From Prorocentrum cordatum (taxonomy: Eukaryota > Sar > Dinophyceae > Prorocentrales > Prorocentraceae): a DNA stretch of 64,000 nucleotides. The notes beneath the pieces are model-generated. The model did not search any database, was not told where the DNA came from, and saw only the letters and a program-made list of their open reading frames with translations. The stretch lies in contig CAUYUJ010001481.1 in NCBI GenBank assembly GCA_963575745.1, forward strand, positions 359,340 through 423,339, given 5' to 3'. The position numbers were made by a program, and so were the translations under genes. This document shows positions 49,651 to 58,889 of the stretch, piece after piece; the first letter of the stretch is position 1, and each line of letters begins with the position of its first letter.

Positions 49651-49890
49651 TGTTGGTGATGATGACGGTCGTGATAGTGATGACGATGATGAAGATGATG
49701 ACGATGATGGTGATGATGATGACGCTGATGGTGATGATGGTGATGATGACGATGTTGATGATGGCGGGAGGAGAGAAGAAGGGGGAGGAGGAGGAGGAGG
49801 AGGAAAGGAAGAGAGGAACGCGGGGCGACGTCTCTTCAAAACGAGGACCCAACACCACAGGATGGTTGGGAACAAGCCAACAACCTTCAA
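49640..49890. repeat. GAT tract and AACACCACAGGATGG repeat, second locus
   Basis: GATGAT-rich 49645-49765 then GGGAGGAG and ACGTCTCTTCAAAACGAGGA, the same order as 43920-44330. Confidence 0.88.
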
Positions 49891-49914
49891 AAGCCTAAGG
49901 ACAGTCAAAGATTT

Positions 49915-50090
49915 GGGCCTCTTGGGGCGCTCTTGGGAAGCCTCTTGGAGGCCTCGTGGGCCGTCTTGGGTCTTGGGAGCCTCTTAGGTCGTCTTGGGGC
50001 CGTCTTGGGCGTTTTGGAGCGATCATTCGGCGATTCTGGGCCCTATTGGACCGTTTTGGGGGCCTCGTACGGCCCGCTTGGCCCGTGTTT
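49915..50090. repeat. CTTGGGGGCC minisatellite, block 3
   Basis: GCCTCTTGGG, CGTCTTGGGG steps. Confidence 0.8.
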
Positions 50091-50175
50091 AGGGGCCCAC
50101 ATGCGAACCCGACCCTTACCCCTTACGATTTCTGAAGGGGAGGGTGGGGTTCACTTCGTAAGACCCCTATAGTCA

Positions 50176-50396
50176 GGCGATCGCAAACATGGATCAAAGG
50201 GGCGTGGATTACCGACGGGTTCAAGGGGGCGTGGATCAAGGGGGCGATTGCAAACATGGATCAAGGGGGCGCGGATTCCCGCCGCCGAGCGAGGCGGTAC
50301 CGGCCGCATTTTGGGGAGGGCACCTCCTCCGATCCATGGATTTGGCGACCGCGCGCGAAATCCACGGATTGCTAATCCATGTTTGCGCGCCCCCGA
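50176..50396. mobile_element. TIR element, GCAAACATGGATT family, copy 2
   Basis: As at 20308 but with the left end partly repeated (GCAAACATGGATCAA occurs twice, at 50183 and 50249). Confidence 0.88.
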
Positions 50397-50910
50397 TTTA
50401 AGATCGAGGACTGAGGCTCAGGGGATTGGGCAAAGGGCTTGAGGACACTCCCACTCCGTGCGCAGCGGCACGGTGGCGGATAGTGACGCCAGCAGTCAAG
50501 TGAAAAAGACCTTCCACCTACCCCTACCTCCCTACCTACATGCAGAGTTTGGTGCCGAAGCAGCTGCAGAGGGTGGATATAGATGTGCCGTACTTTACGG
50601 ATGTGCACCTTTCTTTGCCTGATCGAAGACGCATGCGGCCTGCCAGCTCCATCCCCGTGAATTTTGGATATTTCTATATATGGGGCCAAAGGTTGGGTCA
50701 AAGTCCGGCCGAGATATTGTATCATTCGTGAAGCTAGTGCAAAGTGTCGAAACGAGAGATCATCATTTTGAAAACGACCCCGCCGACATCCTTGAGCTGT
50801 TGCAGACTTTTCGGACGAATGTGTGCGGCACTAAGGCGAGAGCAGCATCTTCAAACGTGCCACCCGCCCATTCCTGAATTCCCTCGTTAGGCTTTGCCAA
50901 GGGGATCTTA
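50397..50910. other. Unique sequence with one unit of the 51.9-kb tandem repeat
   Basis: 50765-50870 (TTTTGAAAACGACCCCGCCG, CTTGAGCTGTTGCAGAC) matches the units at 51900-52090. The rest holds nothing recognised. Confidence 0.55.
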
Positions 50911-50926
50911 TTTGTTTGTGAGGAAC

Positions 50927-51093
50927 TCACCACCCACCAAACCACCCCAACCCAACCCGAAGGCTCAAATTTACTGTCGATTTCCAGTGGGGGGGGGTCG
51001 GGGAACATCGAAAAAACACGCGTGGAACCCTTACCCCCCCAACCCGAAATTCGGGTCTTCGGGTTGGGTTGGGGTGGTCTGGTAGGTAGTCAG
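50927..51093. mobile_element. TIR element, ACCCGAAG family, copy 3
   Basis: Left TCACCACCCACCAAACCACC, right GTGGTCTGGTAGGTAGTCAG. Flanked on both sides by the same 16 bases TTTGTTTGTGAGGAAC (50911-50926 and 51094-51109). Confidence 0.95.
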
Positions 51094-51109
51094 TTTGTTT
51101 GTGAGGAAC

Positions 51110-51565
51110 CAGCTGGTGCCTGGCTCGGCCGGTCGGCTTCCCCTGCGCTGCTCGGTCTTGTTTCTCGACTGCTATCGAGGCCTGCGCCTATCGGCCCTCG
51201 CAGGCTGTTGGATCTTCTTTTTGGGCTGCTGTCTTCGGGTTGCTTGATTTTGTGTCTTCCACCAAAAACAGTAACTCCACCACCAACCAGGTGGGTTGGC
51301 CCGCTTTCCCCCTCGAGCTGGCATGCACCTCGTTTCGGGCATGCCTCCAGGGAGTTCCCGGAAGGAGGTGCCACCAGCTCGAGGGGAGGGAGCGGCCACC
51401 TCCCTAGCTGATGGTAGTGGTACGTTTGTCTTTCCTGATTGATCTTCTGCCTTGCCTGCCTCCCTCGCGTTGCCTGGTCTTGCTTCTTGAAAAACTGTCT
51501 CGGGTTGCTTGGTCTTGTTCCTCGACTGCCTTCCTCGGGCTCCTTGGTCTTGGTTCCCTGCTGCT
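51110..51565. repeat. CTCGGGTTGCTTGGTCTTG repeats and a CCCTCGAGCTGG hairpin
   Basis: Loose units of about 35-40 bases at 51115-51250 and 51425-51555. Between them 51309-51395 folds: CCCCTCGAGCTGG with CCAGCTCGAGGGG and CACCTC with GAGGTG. Confidence 0.75.
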
Positions 51566-51567
51566 TG

Positions 51568-51830
51568 ACAATGCCAAACAATGTCAACCCATGCCTTTCA
51601 ATGCCACGCAATGCCAAGCAATGCCATTGAACGCCACGCAATGCCAAGGAATGCCACTGAAATGCCAAGCAACACAAATCAATGCAAACAAATGCCCTGC
51701 AACAAAACATGCAAACCAGCGTGCCAGGCAACGGCAAGCAGTGCAAAGCACGGCAAATAATTGCCGATCAACATCAAGCAGCGCACAGCAATGCCACGTA
51801 AAGCATAGCAAAACAGACAACGCACAACGC
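51568..51830. repeat. CAATGCCAAG 10-11-base periodic repeat
   Basis: About 24 degenerate units (CAATGCCACG, CAATGCCAAG, CAAGCAGCG) with a spacing close to one helix turn. A similar ATGC-rich stretch is at 810-1100. Confidence 0.85.
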
Positions 51831-51894
51831 AAAGTCTTCCTTGTTCAGATCCTTACTCGGGATACCTCCCCCAATTGGGGTCGCGCCATGCTCA

Positions 51895-52095
51895 TGGTGA
51901 AAAAGGCCGCACGTCCATCCCTGAGGCTGTTACAAGTTTGCAAGCCGACTCTGCGCGGCGCCAAGGCAAGAGCCACGCTCTGAGAACGCCCCCGCTCTCC
52001 ATCCTTCAAGCTGCTGCAGACCTCCAAGACGAGTGCGCGCGGCGCCAGGGCGAGCGCCACATTTTGAAAACGGCCCCCCCCCTTCCATCCTCGAG
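51895..52095. repeat. About 94-bp tandem units
   Basis: CTGCGCGGCGCCAAGGCAAG and GTGCGCGCGGCGCCAGGGCG mark two units, each followed by CCACxxTxTGAxAACG and CATCCT. Confidence 0.85.
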
Positions 52096-52120
52096 ATTGC
52101 TTCGGGTTCCAAGCCTTACG

Positions 52121-52271
52121 CCAGGCCTGTCCCTCTACAGGAGGAGTGTTCGAAAATAGTTCAAAAATACTCTGGGGACGATTTTCTGACTATTTTTGGC
52201 TATGTTTGAGCAGTTTTTGACTATTGTTTGTTTCTCGTCCAAAATCCGCCTGTAGGGGGACATGCCCGACC
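52121..52271. mobile_element. TIR element, GTCCCTCTACAGG family, copy 2
   Basis: Ends AGGCCTGTCCCTCTACAGGA and CGCCTGTAGGGGGACATGCC. The interior is AT-rich with ACTATTTTTG and TTTTTGACTATT. Confidence 0.92.
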
Positions 52272-52405
52272 TAATCCAAGCTCCAGGATCATGAACGGCG
52301 AGGAAGCCTCAGCCGAAACGCCCGGCCCCCCCTCCAACCTTGAGACTGTTTTTGGTTCCAAGCTCCAGGATCATGAACGGTGAGGAAGTCTCGGCCGAAA
52401 CGGCT
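52272..52405. repeat. Tandem duplication, about 86 bp
   Basis: TCCAAGCTCCAGGATCATGA at 52278 and 52363, each followed by ACGGxGAGGAAGxCTCxGCC. Confidence 0.9.
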
Positions 52406-52539
52406 GGTCCGCCCCGCCGAAACGCTTGGGGACGCGACGGGGAGGAGTTGTTCAATCGCTTAGCTCACTCCGCTGGCCCTTTCTCGCAGGTTGCGGTGGC
52501 GCCTCTTCGGGGGCTCCTGGGGCGGGAAGCAATCGAACG

Positions 52540-52745
52540 GCACGAACGAAATGGGTACGGAAAGAATGGGTACAATGCCCAACAGCAGTTCCTGTTCATT
52601 TTGGACAGGACTCGCTGTCCGCGCCGCGGCGGCTGTGTCCGTTTGAGACAGACGGCCGCATGCCAAACAGCGGCCGCTGATGGTTTGGGACAACATTTGT
52701 TGTTGGGCATTGTCCCCTTTTTTCCGTACCCATTACGGGCGTCCA
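52540..52745. mobile_element. TIR element, TGGACGCCCG family, copy 3 (left tip changed)
   Basis: Right end CCCATTACGGGCGTCCA; left begins only at CGAAATGGGTACGGAAAGAA. The interior (GCGGCCGCTGATGGTTTGGG) matches the other copies. Confidence 0.9.
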
Positions 52746-52959
52746 GAATCGAAGTTGATGGTGGGGCTTCTGTGATCCAGTTCGGGCGGTGTTTTATAGC
52801 CCGTCGAGGAGATCTTCGGGCCGTTTTTGGGGCTTAGTATCCGACAGTGCCGTCACTCCAACAGGGCCTGAATGCGGTCGAGGTTTTCGAAGACGGTGCA
52901 AGAGGGGCCAGGACTGCCCAAGAGGGCCCCAAGATGAAGCCCAAAAAACACCATGGATG

Positions 52960-53455
52960 TTTTTCTGTGTCAGTTTGGGGCCTCCTTGGCGCCTCTTGGG
53001 GGCCTCTTGGGCACCTGTTGGGGCCGAGAGATCGGAATTCCCGTTAAGGTTTCCCCTCTGGGTCCTCTCTTGGGGCTGTCTTGGGGCTCTCTTGGGCCAT
53101 CTAGGAGGCGTCTTGGGCCGTCCTGGAGCCCTCTTGGGCCGTTCTGGGCCCTCCTTGGGAGCCTCTTGGGCCGTCTTGGGGCGATCTCGACGGCCTCTTG
53201 GGCTGTCTTGGAGCGTCGGGAAGCCGAAGAGGCGAGAACGCCCAAATCCATCAAAAACCAAAGGGGAATCGATTCACGGTGCCTCTTGGGGCCATCCTTG
53301 GGGAGTGCTCTTGGAGGCCTCTTGGGCCGTCTGGGGGCCCTCTTGGGCGTCCTGCAGAGCGCTCGTGTCGTGCCCTGGAGGCCTCCAGGACCATCTGGCG
53401 GGCCTCTTCTGGGGGCCTCTGGGCCGCTCTTGGGGCTCTGCCCTTGAGGGCCCAG
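52960..53455. repeat. CTTGGGGGCC minisatellite, block 4
   Basis: GCCTCTTGGG, GCCGTCTTGGG, CCTCTTGGGC for 0.5 kb, with GAAGAGGCGAGAACGCC at 53226 as in block 1. Confidence 0.88.
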
Positions 53456-53494
53456 ACCCCTGGAGTCACGGAAAATGTAGCGACGCGAGGTTTT

Positions 53495-53830
53495 TCGCGG
53501 TTTTCGGCATCTGGTGGCCCTTACTTGGCCGTGGGACCGTCAAAAAACGACTCGGGATGAAACGCTGGTGCCGGGGAAGGGGTCCAGACCCTCACCACCC
53601 ACCAACCCACCCCAACCCAACCCGAAGGCTCAGATTTACCCTCGATTTCCAGTGGAGGGGGGGGTCGGGAAACATTGAAAAGACACGTGTGGAACCCTTA
53701 CCCCCCCAACCCGAAATTCGGGTCTTCGGGTTGGGTTGGGGTGGTCTGGTAGGCAGTCAGACCCCTGGGGGTCGACGTCATGGAAAAACCATGACGTCGG
53801 GGGTCTGGGGAGGGCGGCGCCCAGGAGCCC
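53495..53830 (+). repeat. Dispersed repeat with CGACGTCATGG hairpin, interrupted copy
   Basis: 53495-53591 plus 53758-53830 match 14185-14340. The gap is exactly the ACCCGAAG TIR element. The hairpin at 53773-53799 has perfect 11-bp arms around AAAAA. Confidence 0.9.
53592..53757. mobile_element. TIR element, ACCCGAAG family, copy 4, inside another repeat
   Basis: Left TCACCACCCACCAACCCACC, right GTGGTCTGGTAGGCAGT. CAGACCC occurs at 53585-53591 and 53758-53764, a 7-bp target duplication supported by the unoccupied relative at about 14282. Confidence 0.95.
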
Positions 53831-54164
53831 AGGAGCAGAACCATCCCTGATGGGAACCTGCCGGGGGCCCGCCCGGGACCTGCTCGGGGCACTCGGCAGC
53901 GGACCCCAGGGGCCGGCCCACGCGCGCGAATTAGAAGCACGGTTTACCAGTTACCGCAGATCTTAGCACGCCTCTGGCCCGTTGGGCCGCCCCACCGACA
54001 CGTCTGGGGACGCGGCAGGGAGGGGTTATGCTTTTACCGCTCTGCTCCCTCCGCCGGCCCATGCTCCGCTTTTTATCTCACCGCTGTCCGTTTTGGAACC
54101 TTCCTTTTCGGAGGGTGGCTGTCTATGACTGCGAACGCCAGGAGACTGCTTTTGTTTAGGGTCG

Positions 54165-54350
54165 GGCGATAACCTGGGTTATCGGGCTTGCCCCCCCCCC
54201 CCCTCAGGATAACCTAACCTTGCCGGTTGTGCAGGTCCGCGGGAGGGGGGGCGCGGGCATATGCAGGACTGCCCACAGCGCGAGGGTTAGGTTATGGGCC
54301 GGACCCCTCCTCCCCCCCAGGATAATCCGGGTTATCGCCGATTCCCCAAA
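54165..54350. mobile_element. Foldback element with CGATAACCTGGGTTATCG ends
   Basis: The left end is itself a palindrome (CGATAACC-TG-GGTTATCG). The right end GATAATCCGGGTTATCGCCG pairs with it. AGGATAACCTAACC and GGTTAGGTTAT form an inner pair. Confidence 0.8.
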
Positions 54351-54358
54351 AACGGTCT

Positions 54359-54709
54359 CCAGGCCCGAGCTCCTTGCCCGGCAGCCTCGCCACACCGGGA
54401 GCGCCGCCGAGGGTTATGCGCGGCGCGTCTGGGCCGGCCCGTGGAGAGAGCCGAGGGGTGCGTGGCCCGGAGGGCAGGCCTCCCGGCGCCGCCAGGGGCA
54501 CCCGCCGCGGGTACAGAGGGCGGCGATGGCCAGAACGCCAGGCCCGAGCTCCTCGTCCAGCAGCCTCGCCGCACCGGCAGCGCCGCCGAGGGGTTGTGCG
54601 CGGTTCGTCGGGACTGGCCCGTGGAGGACCGAGGAGTGTGGCCCGGAGGGCAGGCCTCCCGGCGCCGCTAGGAGCACCGGCCGCGGATGCAGAGGGGGGT
54701 GATGGCTAG
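54359..54709. repeat. Tandem duplication, about 180 bp, GC-rich
   Basis: CCAGGCCCGAGCTCCTxGxC starts both units (54359, 54539). Both contain GGCCCGGAGGGCAGGCCTCC. Confidence 0.95.
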
Positions 54710-54714
54710 GGTTC

Positions 54715-54869
54715 AGTCGGGCCTGTCCCTCTACGGGAGGAGTATTCAAGAATGGTAGAAAAATAATCTGGGGGCGACTTTTTGTAGCATTTGTTTTGCC
54801 ATTTGGGTGTTTTTTTGTTTTTGTTGTATTTTTCGTCCGAAGTCCGCCTGTAGGGGGACAGGCCCGACT
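54715..54869. mobile_element. TIR element, GTCCCTCTACAGG family, copy 3
   Basis: Ends AGTCGGGCCTGTCCCTCTAC and GTAGGGGGACAGGCCCGACT, inverted with one change in 20. T-rich interior. Confidence 0.95.
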
Positions 54870-55222
54870 TACGACTAGGGGGGGGGGAATATCATGGCGG
54901 GGGCCATGATATTTCCCCAGATTCCATGGCGCCCCTTCTTATCTCAACACGCCCCTGGACCCCCCCTGGGCCGCACGCGTGCCGCCGGCCATGATTTGCG
55001 CCCCCCCCCTCTTGGACACCCCCCTCTTGGCCGCCCCCATCCTGGTTCCTGGCGCTTCGGTCTGGCGATCGTTTTCCCATTCAATGCTTTGCCGATCGGC
55101 GCGGGCTCTCGCGCCCCCTCGCCCCCCCCCCTGGAGTAGCTCCTGGCTGTCTGGGGCGCCTGTTTCAGGCAGGTGGGGCCTCCCCTACAGGACGCACTGT
55201 TGCAAGCAGTCGCATAAGAAGG
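54870..55222. other. Unique sequence with a small CCATGATATT inverted repeat
   Basis: AATATCATGGCGGGGGCCATGATATT (54889-54914) is a palindrome with 10-bp arms. The rest is C-rich with nothing recognised. Confidence 0.6.
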
Positions 55223-55413
55223 GGAACAACAAGTGACATTAAAATGAAAACTCGGAGGTCCGCGCGGATTTCTCGGATCGGCGCTGGACTCCCCTCCCTG
55301 GCGCGCGGAGGGCGCCAGGGGCGGCGCCGGAGGCGCCACCAGGGGAGTCCAGCGCCGATCCGAGAAATCCGCGCGGACCTCAGAGTTTTTATGTTTATGT
55401 AACTTTTTGTTCC
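55223..55413. mobile_element. Foldback TIR element, GGATTTCTCGGATCGG family, copy 2
   Basis: Best copy: left GGAACAACAAGTGACATT, right TTTATGTAACTTTTTGTTCC, arms CCGCGCGGATTTCTCGGATC and GATCCGAGAAATCCGCGCGG, then CTGGACTCCCCT/AGGGGAGTCCAG. Nearly the whole element can pair with itself. Confidence 0.95.
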
Positions 55414-55930
55414 TCTAATACAGCAGAGGTCCGGAGCCAGACCCCCCACCCCCTCCAATGTCGAAACGCCGGCTAAGAAAACGTTCGCCTATGACTGTCT
55501 GACTGCGAGGATCTGAGCCTACGGCGACCCCGATCCTTGTCGGTTGCCCCGTGGAGCGTCCTAATGTCATGCCAGTTACATCGGTATGGTTTGGGGGTAC
55601 TGTTGAGGCTTTGGGGGCCCTCTCGGGAGCCTCTTGGGATGTCTTGGGGGCGTCTTGGGCTTCTATATGGGGCCCTCCCAGGGGGTTTCTGGCTGTGTGG
55701 GAGGCCAGTGGTCGCGAAATGATTTGAAATTCTTTACGCTTCGCGTATCCCCACCAGCCCATCTCAGAACAGCAACTCTTGCGAAGCATGCCGACAGTCG
55801 TGTTTTTCAGGCGTGTGTCCGCTTGGGCCCGCATATCTCCCCTGTTACTCCTTCCTCCCGCCTCCTTGTACATCCTCCTTGTGGGGGGAGCGGGAGAAGG
55901 ACGAGGCGGAGGAGGAGGGAGAGAAAGCGC
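55414..55930. repeat. Mixed: CTTGGGGGCC block 5 (55610-55700) and unique flanks
   Basis: TCTCGGGAGCCTCTTGGG and GTCTTGGGGGCGTCTTGG in the middle. Nothing else recognised. Confidence 0.6.
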
Positions 55931-55934
55931 TCCT

Positions 55935-56362
55935 CGTGGTTTGAGTCGTTTGGGGTTTCTCGTCCTGGTGTGAGTCGTTCGGGCCCTTCTTCCTGGTGTG
56001 AGTCGTTCGGGCTCTTCGTGGTGTGAGTCGTTCGGGCTCTTCGTCCTGGTGTGAGTCGTTCGGGCTTCTCGTGGTGTGAGTTGTTCGGGCCCCTCGTCCT
56101 GGTGTGAGTCGTTCGGGCCCCTCCTCCTGGTGTGACTCGTTCGGGCTCCTCGTGGTGTGAGTCGTTCGGGGCCCTCGTCGTGGTGTGAGTCGTTCGGGCT
56201 CCTCGTGGTGTGAGTCGTTCGGGCGCCTCGTCCTGGTGTGAGTCGTTCGGGCCCCTCCTTCTGGTGTGAGTCGTTCGGGCTCTTCGTGGTGTGAGTCGTT
56301 CGGGCCCCTCGTCCTGGTGTGAGTCGTTCGGGCTCCTCGTGGCGTGAGGCGTTCGGGCACCT
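55935..56362. repeat. GTGTGAGTCGTTCGGGC minisatellite
   Basis: About 17 units of 24-28 bases, alternating CTCCTCGTGGT and CCCTCGTCCTG spacers. Confidence 0.95.
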
Positions 56363-56371
56363 CGTCCCCTT

Positions 56372-56692
56372 TTGGGGCGTCTTGGGGGCCTCTTGGCGGC
56401 CCCAGGGGCTTCTAGGAGCGTCTTGGGTGCCTTGGGGGAGCCTCTTCGGGCCTCTTGGGAGCCTCTTGGAGGCCGTTTGGGGCGTCTTGGGGGCCTCTTG
56501 GCGGCCCCAGGGGCTTCCAGGAGCGTCTTGGGTGCCTCGGGGGAGCCTCTTGGGGCCTCTTGGGGGCCTCTTGGGGGCATCTTGGGGGCCTCTTGGAGGC
56601 CTCTTGGGGGCCTCCTGGGGGCCTCTGGGGGCCATCTTGGGGCCTCGTGGTGCCTCCTGGGCGCTTCTTGGGGCCATCTTGGAGGGAATCAA
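56372..56692. repeat. CTTGGGGGCC minisatellite, block 6
   Basis: Contains a 120-base duplication (56371 and 56479: GGGGCGTCTTGGGGGCCTCT ... GAGCGTCTTGGGTGCC). Confidence 0.93.
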
Positions 56693-56699
56693 TCAAAGA

Positions 56700-57115
56700 A
56701 GAGGGGGGCTTTAATGAGCGCTGCCCCCTCAGAAGGGCAAAATGAGCCCAAAACCTTCGTAAGATCAATGATTTTGCCTGGAAGGAAGAGGGGAGCTTTA
56801 ATGAGCGCTGCCCCCTCAGAAGGCCAAAATGGGGCCAAAACCGTAGTAAAATCAATGATTTTGGCTTCAAAGAAGAGGAGAGGGTTTTTTCTCCCTCCCC
56901 TCGTCGGGGCCAGAATCCTCGTGAGGGGTGTCGTTTTTTTAGCCCTCCCAGGAGTGGAAAAGGACTCCCCTGACCACCCGCGGTGGGACCTCTCCGGGCC
57001 CAGGGGAGGGGGTAGGGGGAGGGGTAAACCCCTCCCCGAAGGGGAAGAAGGGGGGTTGAGAACAGAGCGGGCTCTCTAAACCACTCACGCCCAAAGGGCT
57101 GGTGGGAGTTCAGTT
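56700..57115 (+). repeat. AAAATCAATGATTTT repeat plus GGGGAGGGGTAAACCCC hairpin, copy 2
   Basis: Two units (56715, 56800), a linker, a perfect hairpin at 57016-57037 and GGGCTGGTGGGAG, the same order as 36685-36995. CTTGGG block 7 (57130-57215) follows. Confidence 0.9.
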
Positions 57116-57215
57116 CGGGCTCATCCTCTTCGGACCCTCGCTGGGGGTTCGGAGGCTTCTTGGGAGGCCTTGGGCTGTCTTCGGGCCCTCTTGGGCCGTC
57201 TCGTGGCCGTCTTGG

Positions 57216-57743
57216 GGGCGCTTGGGCCTGAACTGTGTCAATCTGGAGAGCTGCATGGGCCGTTGAGCAGTCGGAGGGCGGACAAGCGGACACACGCGTC
57301 AATGGACGAAAAACCATCGCCGATTGCGTGAGGTCTGGCCGCTGGGGGGGCCTCGTGGAGCTGCATTGGACCATGTGGAGGCTATCTCGAACCGTTCTGG
57401 GGGTGTATGAAGGCCATCGTGGAACCTGTCACCCGTGGATTCGACTCGAATGACCTCTTCGGGCGCGCTTGGGATCCACTGGAGCGCTCCAGGGGCGCTT
57501 CCAGGGGTCAGGAAGACCGCCCCCCTCTGAGAAGTTTCGGGCACCTGCGTGAGGGCCCCCGCCTGGACTCCGCCCAGAGTCCGCCCTGGGTATTTTTCGA
57601 ACTGAGACCCCCAGGGGCCGCCTCCTCCTCCTCCTCCTCCTCCTCCTCCTCCTCCTCCTCCTCCTCCTCCTCCTCCTCCTCCTCCCTCCCACTGGCAGGG
57701 GGCCGCCCCGCCCCGCGCGCGCGAATCCTAACAATCGAATCAA
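57216..57743. repeat. Unique sequence and CTC tract
   Basis: 57216-57615 holds nothing recognised. (CTC)n at 57623-57685. Confidence 0.7.
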
Positions 57744-57930
57744 GGGAGAACGCCATGAGCATAAACTTTTCGCGCTCCGCGCGGATTTCTTGGATCGGCG
57801 CCCAGGGCCCCCCGGCAGCGCTTCCGGCGCCGTCCCTGGCGCGCTTCGCGCGCCAGGGAGGGGGGTCCAGCGCAGATCCAAGAAATCCTTACGGAGCGCC
57901 AGAAGTTATCTTTATGCCATTGTTTTCTCT
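57744..57930. mobile_element. Foldback TIR element, GGATTTCTCGGATCGG family, copy 3
   Basis: Left GGGAGAACGCCATGAGCATA, right ATGCCATTGTTTTCTC. Inner arms GGATTTCTTGGATCGG and GATCCAAGAAATCC keep pairing although the base C has become T in both (CTTGG/CCAAG). Confidence 0.9.
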
Positions 57931-58017
57931 TCTATCCTACATTTCAAATCCTTTCATCGGAGATTGCAGCACGCCTCCGACACGTTCAGGGGCGCGACAG
58001 GGATGAGCTATACTCAT

Positions 58018-58193
58018 CTAGGCCTCCTAAATGGGCTCGGAGTAGATGGGGTCAGAGGATCGCGCCTCATCGGCGATGCATCGGCGATGCATCGGCGATG
58101 CGCCTCGATGTGGGGCCCAATTTTCTCCACGCCGACGTCGCCGATGTATCGACGATGCGGCGCGATCCTCCGACCCCATCTAGGAGGCCTCCA
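58018..58193. mobile_element. Foldback element, GATGGGGTC-GAGGATCGCGCC arms
   Basis: Left GATGGGGTCAGAGGATCGCG and right CGCGATCCTCCGACCCCATC, with outer GGCCTCCTA/TAGGAGGCC. The centre has TCGGCGATGCA three times. No coding capacity. Confidence 0.9.
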
Positions 58194-58785
58194 GTTCAAG
58201 GAAAAGGGATGCTGGTGGTGCCACTTTGTTGGGGCCCCGCGTGTCTCTCCCGGGCCAAGGTTCACTCCATGACTCTGCCTACAGCAGGTCGGCTTGGCGC
58301 GGGGTTCCAGGACTGCCTGGCGATGCTCTGACTCGCACCGTGGCGCTGTGGCCGAGGCGCCAAGCCTTGGTGGTCGCGCTCCCTCACCACAAGAAAGAGG
58401 GAGTCAGGAAAAGAGACGGAGGGAGGGGGACGAAAGAAGGAATCCGGAAAAGCGGTGGGTCTGCGAGGGGGAGGGGGCCCTCCTCTTTTTCCCCCTCCTC
58501 ATCCTTCGCCTCCTTCTCCCCTCCAACTTCTGGCGGTGGTGGAAAGCCGGCCCATCCAAAAGAGGGACGGAAGGGGAGGACGGGGGGAGTCAGGAGCGAA
58601 AGAAGGACGTACTCGTACATGAATCCACGCTGGTTTCGAGAGTACGCATTGCGCGAGTGTTTGCATCTCGCGGCCGGTCTCGCAGATCGAGGGGCCGTGT
58701 TCATGTACATAGCTGGGCGCGTACGTCCTCTGTGGGCTCCCTGGGGCCCTGGGGAGCGCGGCTGCCCGCCGCCCGGACGGCGCAG
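58194..58785. other. Intron sequence, nothing recognised
   Basis: Unique, purine-rich around 58390-58600. Confidence 0.5.
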
Positions 58786-58881
58786 GTCTGCCGCACGCTC
58801 ACCCCCGAGCAGGACGGCTTGGCCGCCCTCCACAAGGCCAACACCCCCGAAGCCCTGAGCCACATCGACGCCCGCCGCTCG
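58786..58881 (+). CDS. Tubby-like gene, possible exon F
   Basis: After acceptor gcgcag the phase-0 frame reads VCRTLTPEQDGLAALH then KANTPEALSHIDARRS. Joined to exon E it gives ERLVPRA then VCRTL, and a gapless comparison with the mammalian segment EHETLLARWQNKNTES keeps Glu, Leu, Ala, Glu and several conservative changes. This part of the family is variable, so the match is only moderate. A GA donor at TCG/GAATTC is possible; the sequence then enters a 0.7-kb CTC tract. The next block (LNFxGRV) was searched for downstream and not found. Confidence 0.5.
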
Positions 58882-58889
58882 GAATTCCT

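Noticed and set aside
55415-56692. 425-codon minus-strand ORF, Pro/Arg/Lys-rich
   Set aside because: Shadow of the CTTGGGGGCC and GTGTGAGTCGTTCGGGC minisatellites.
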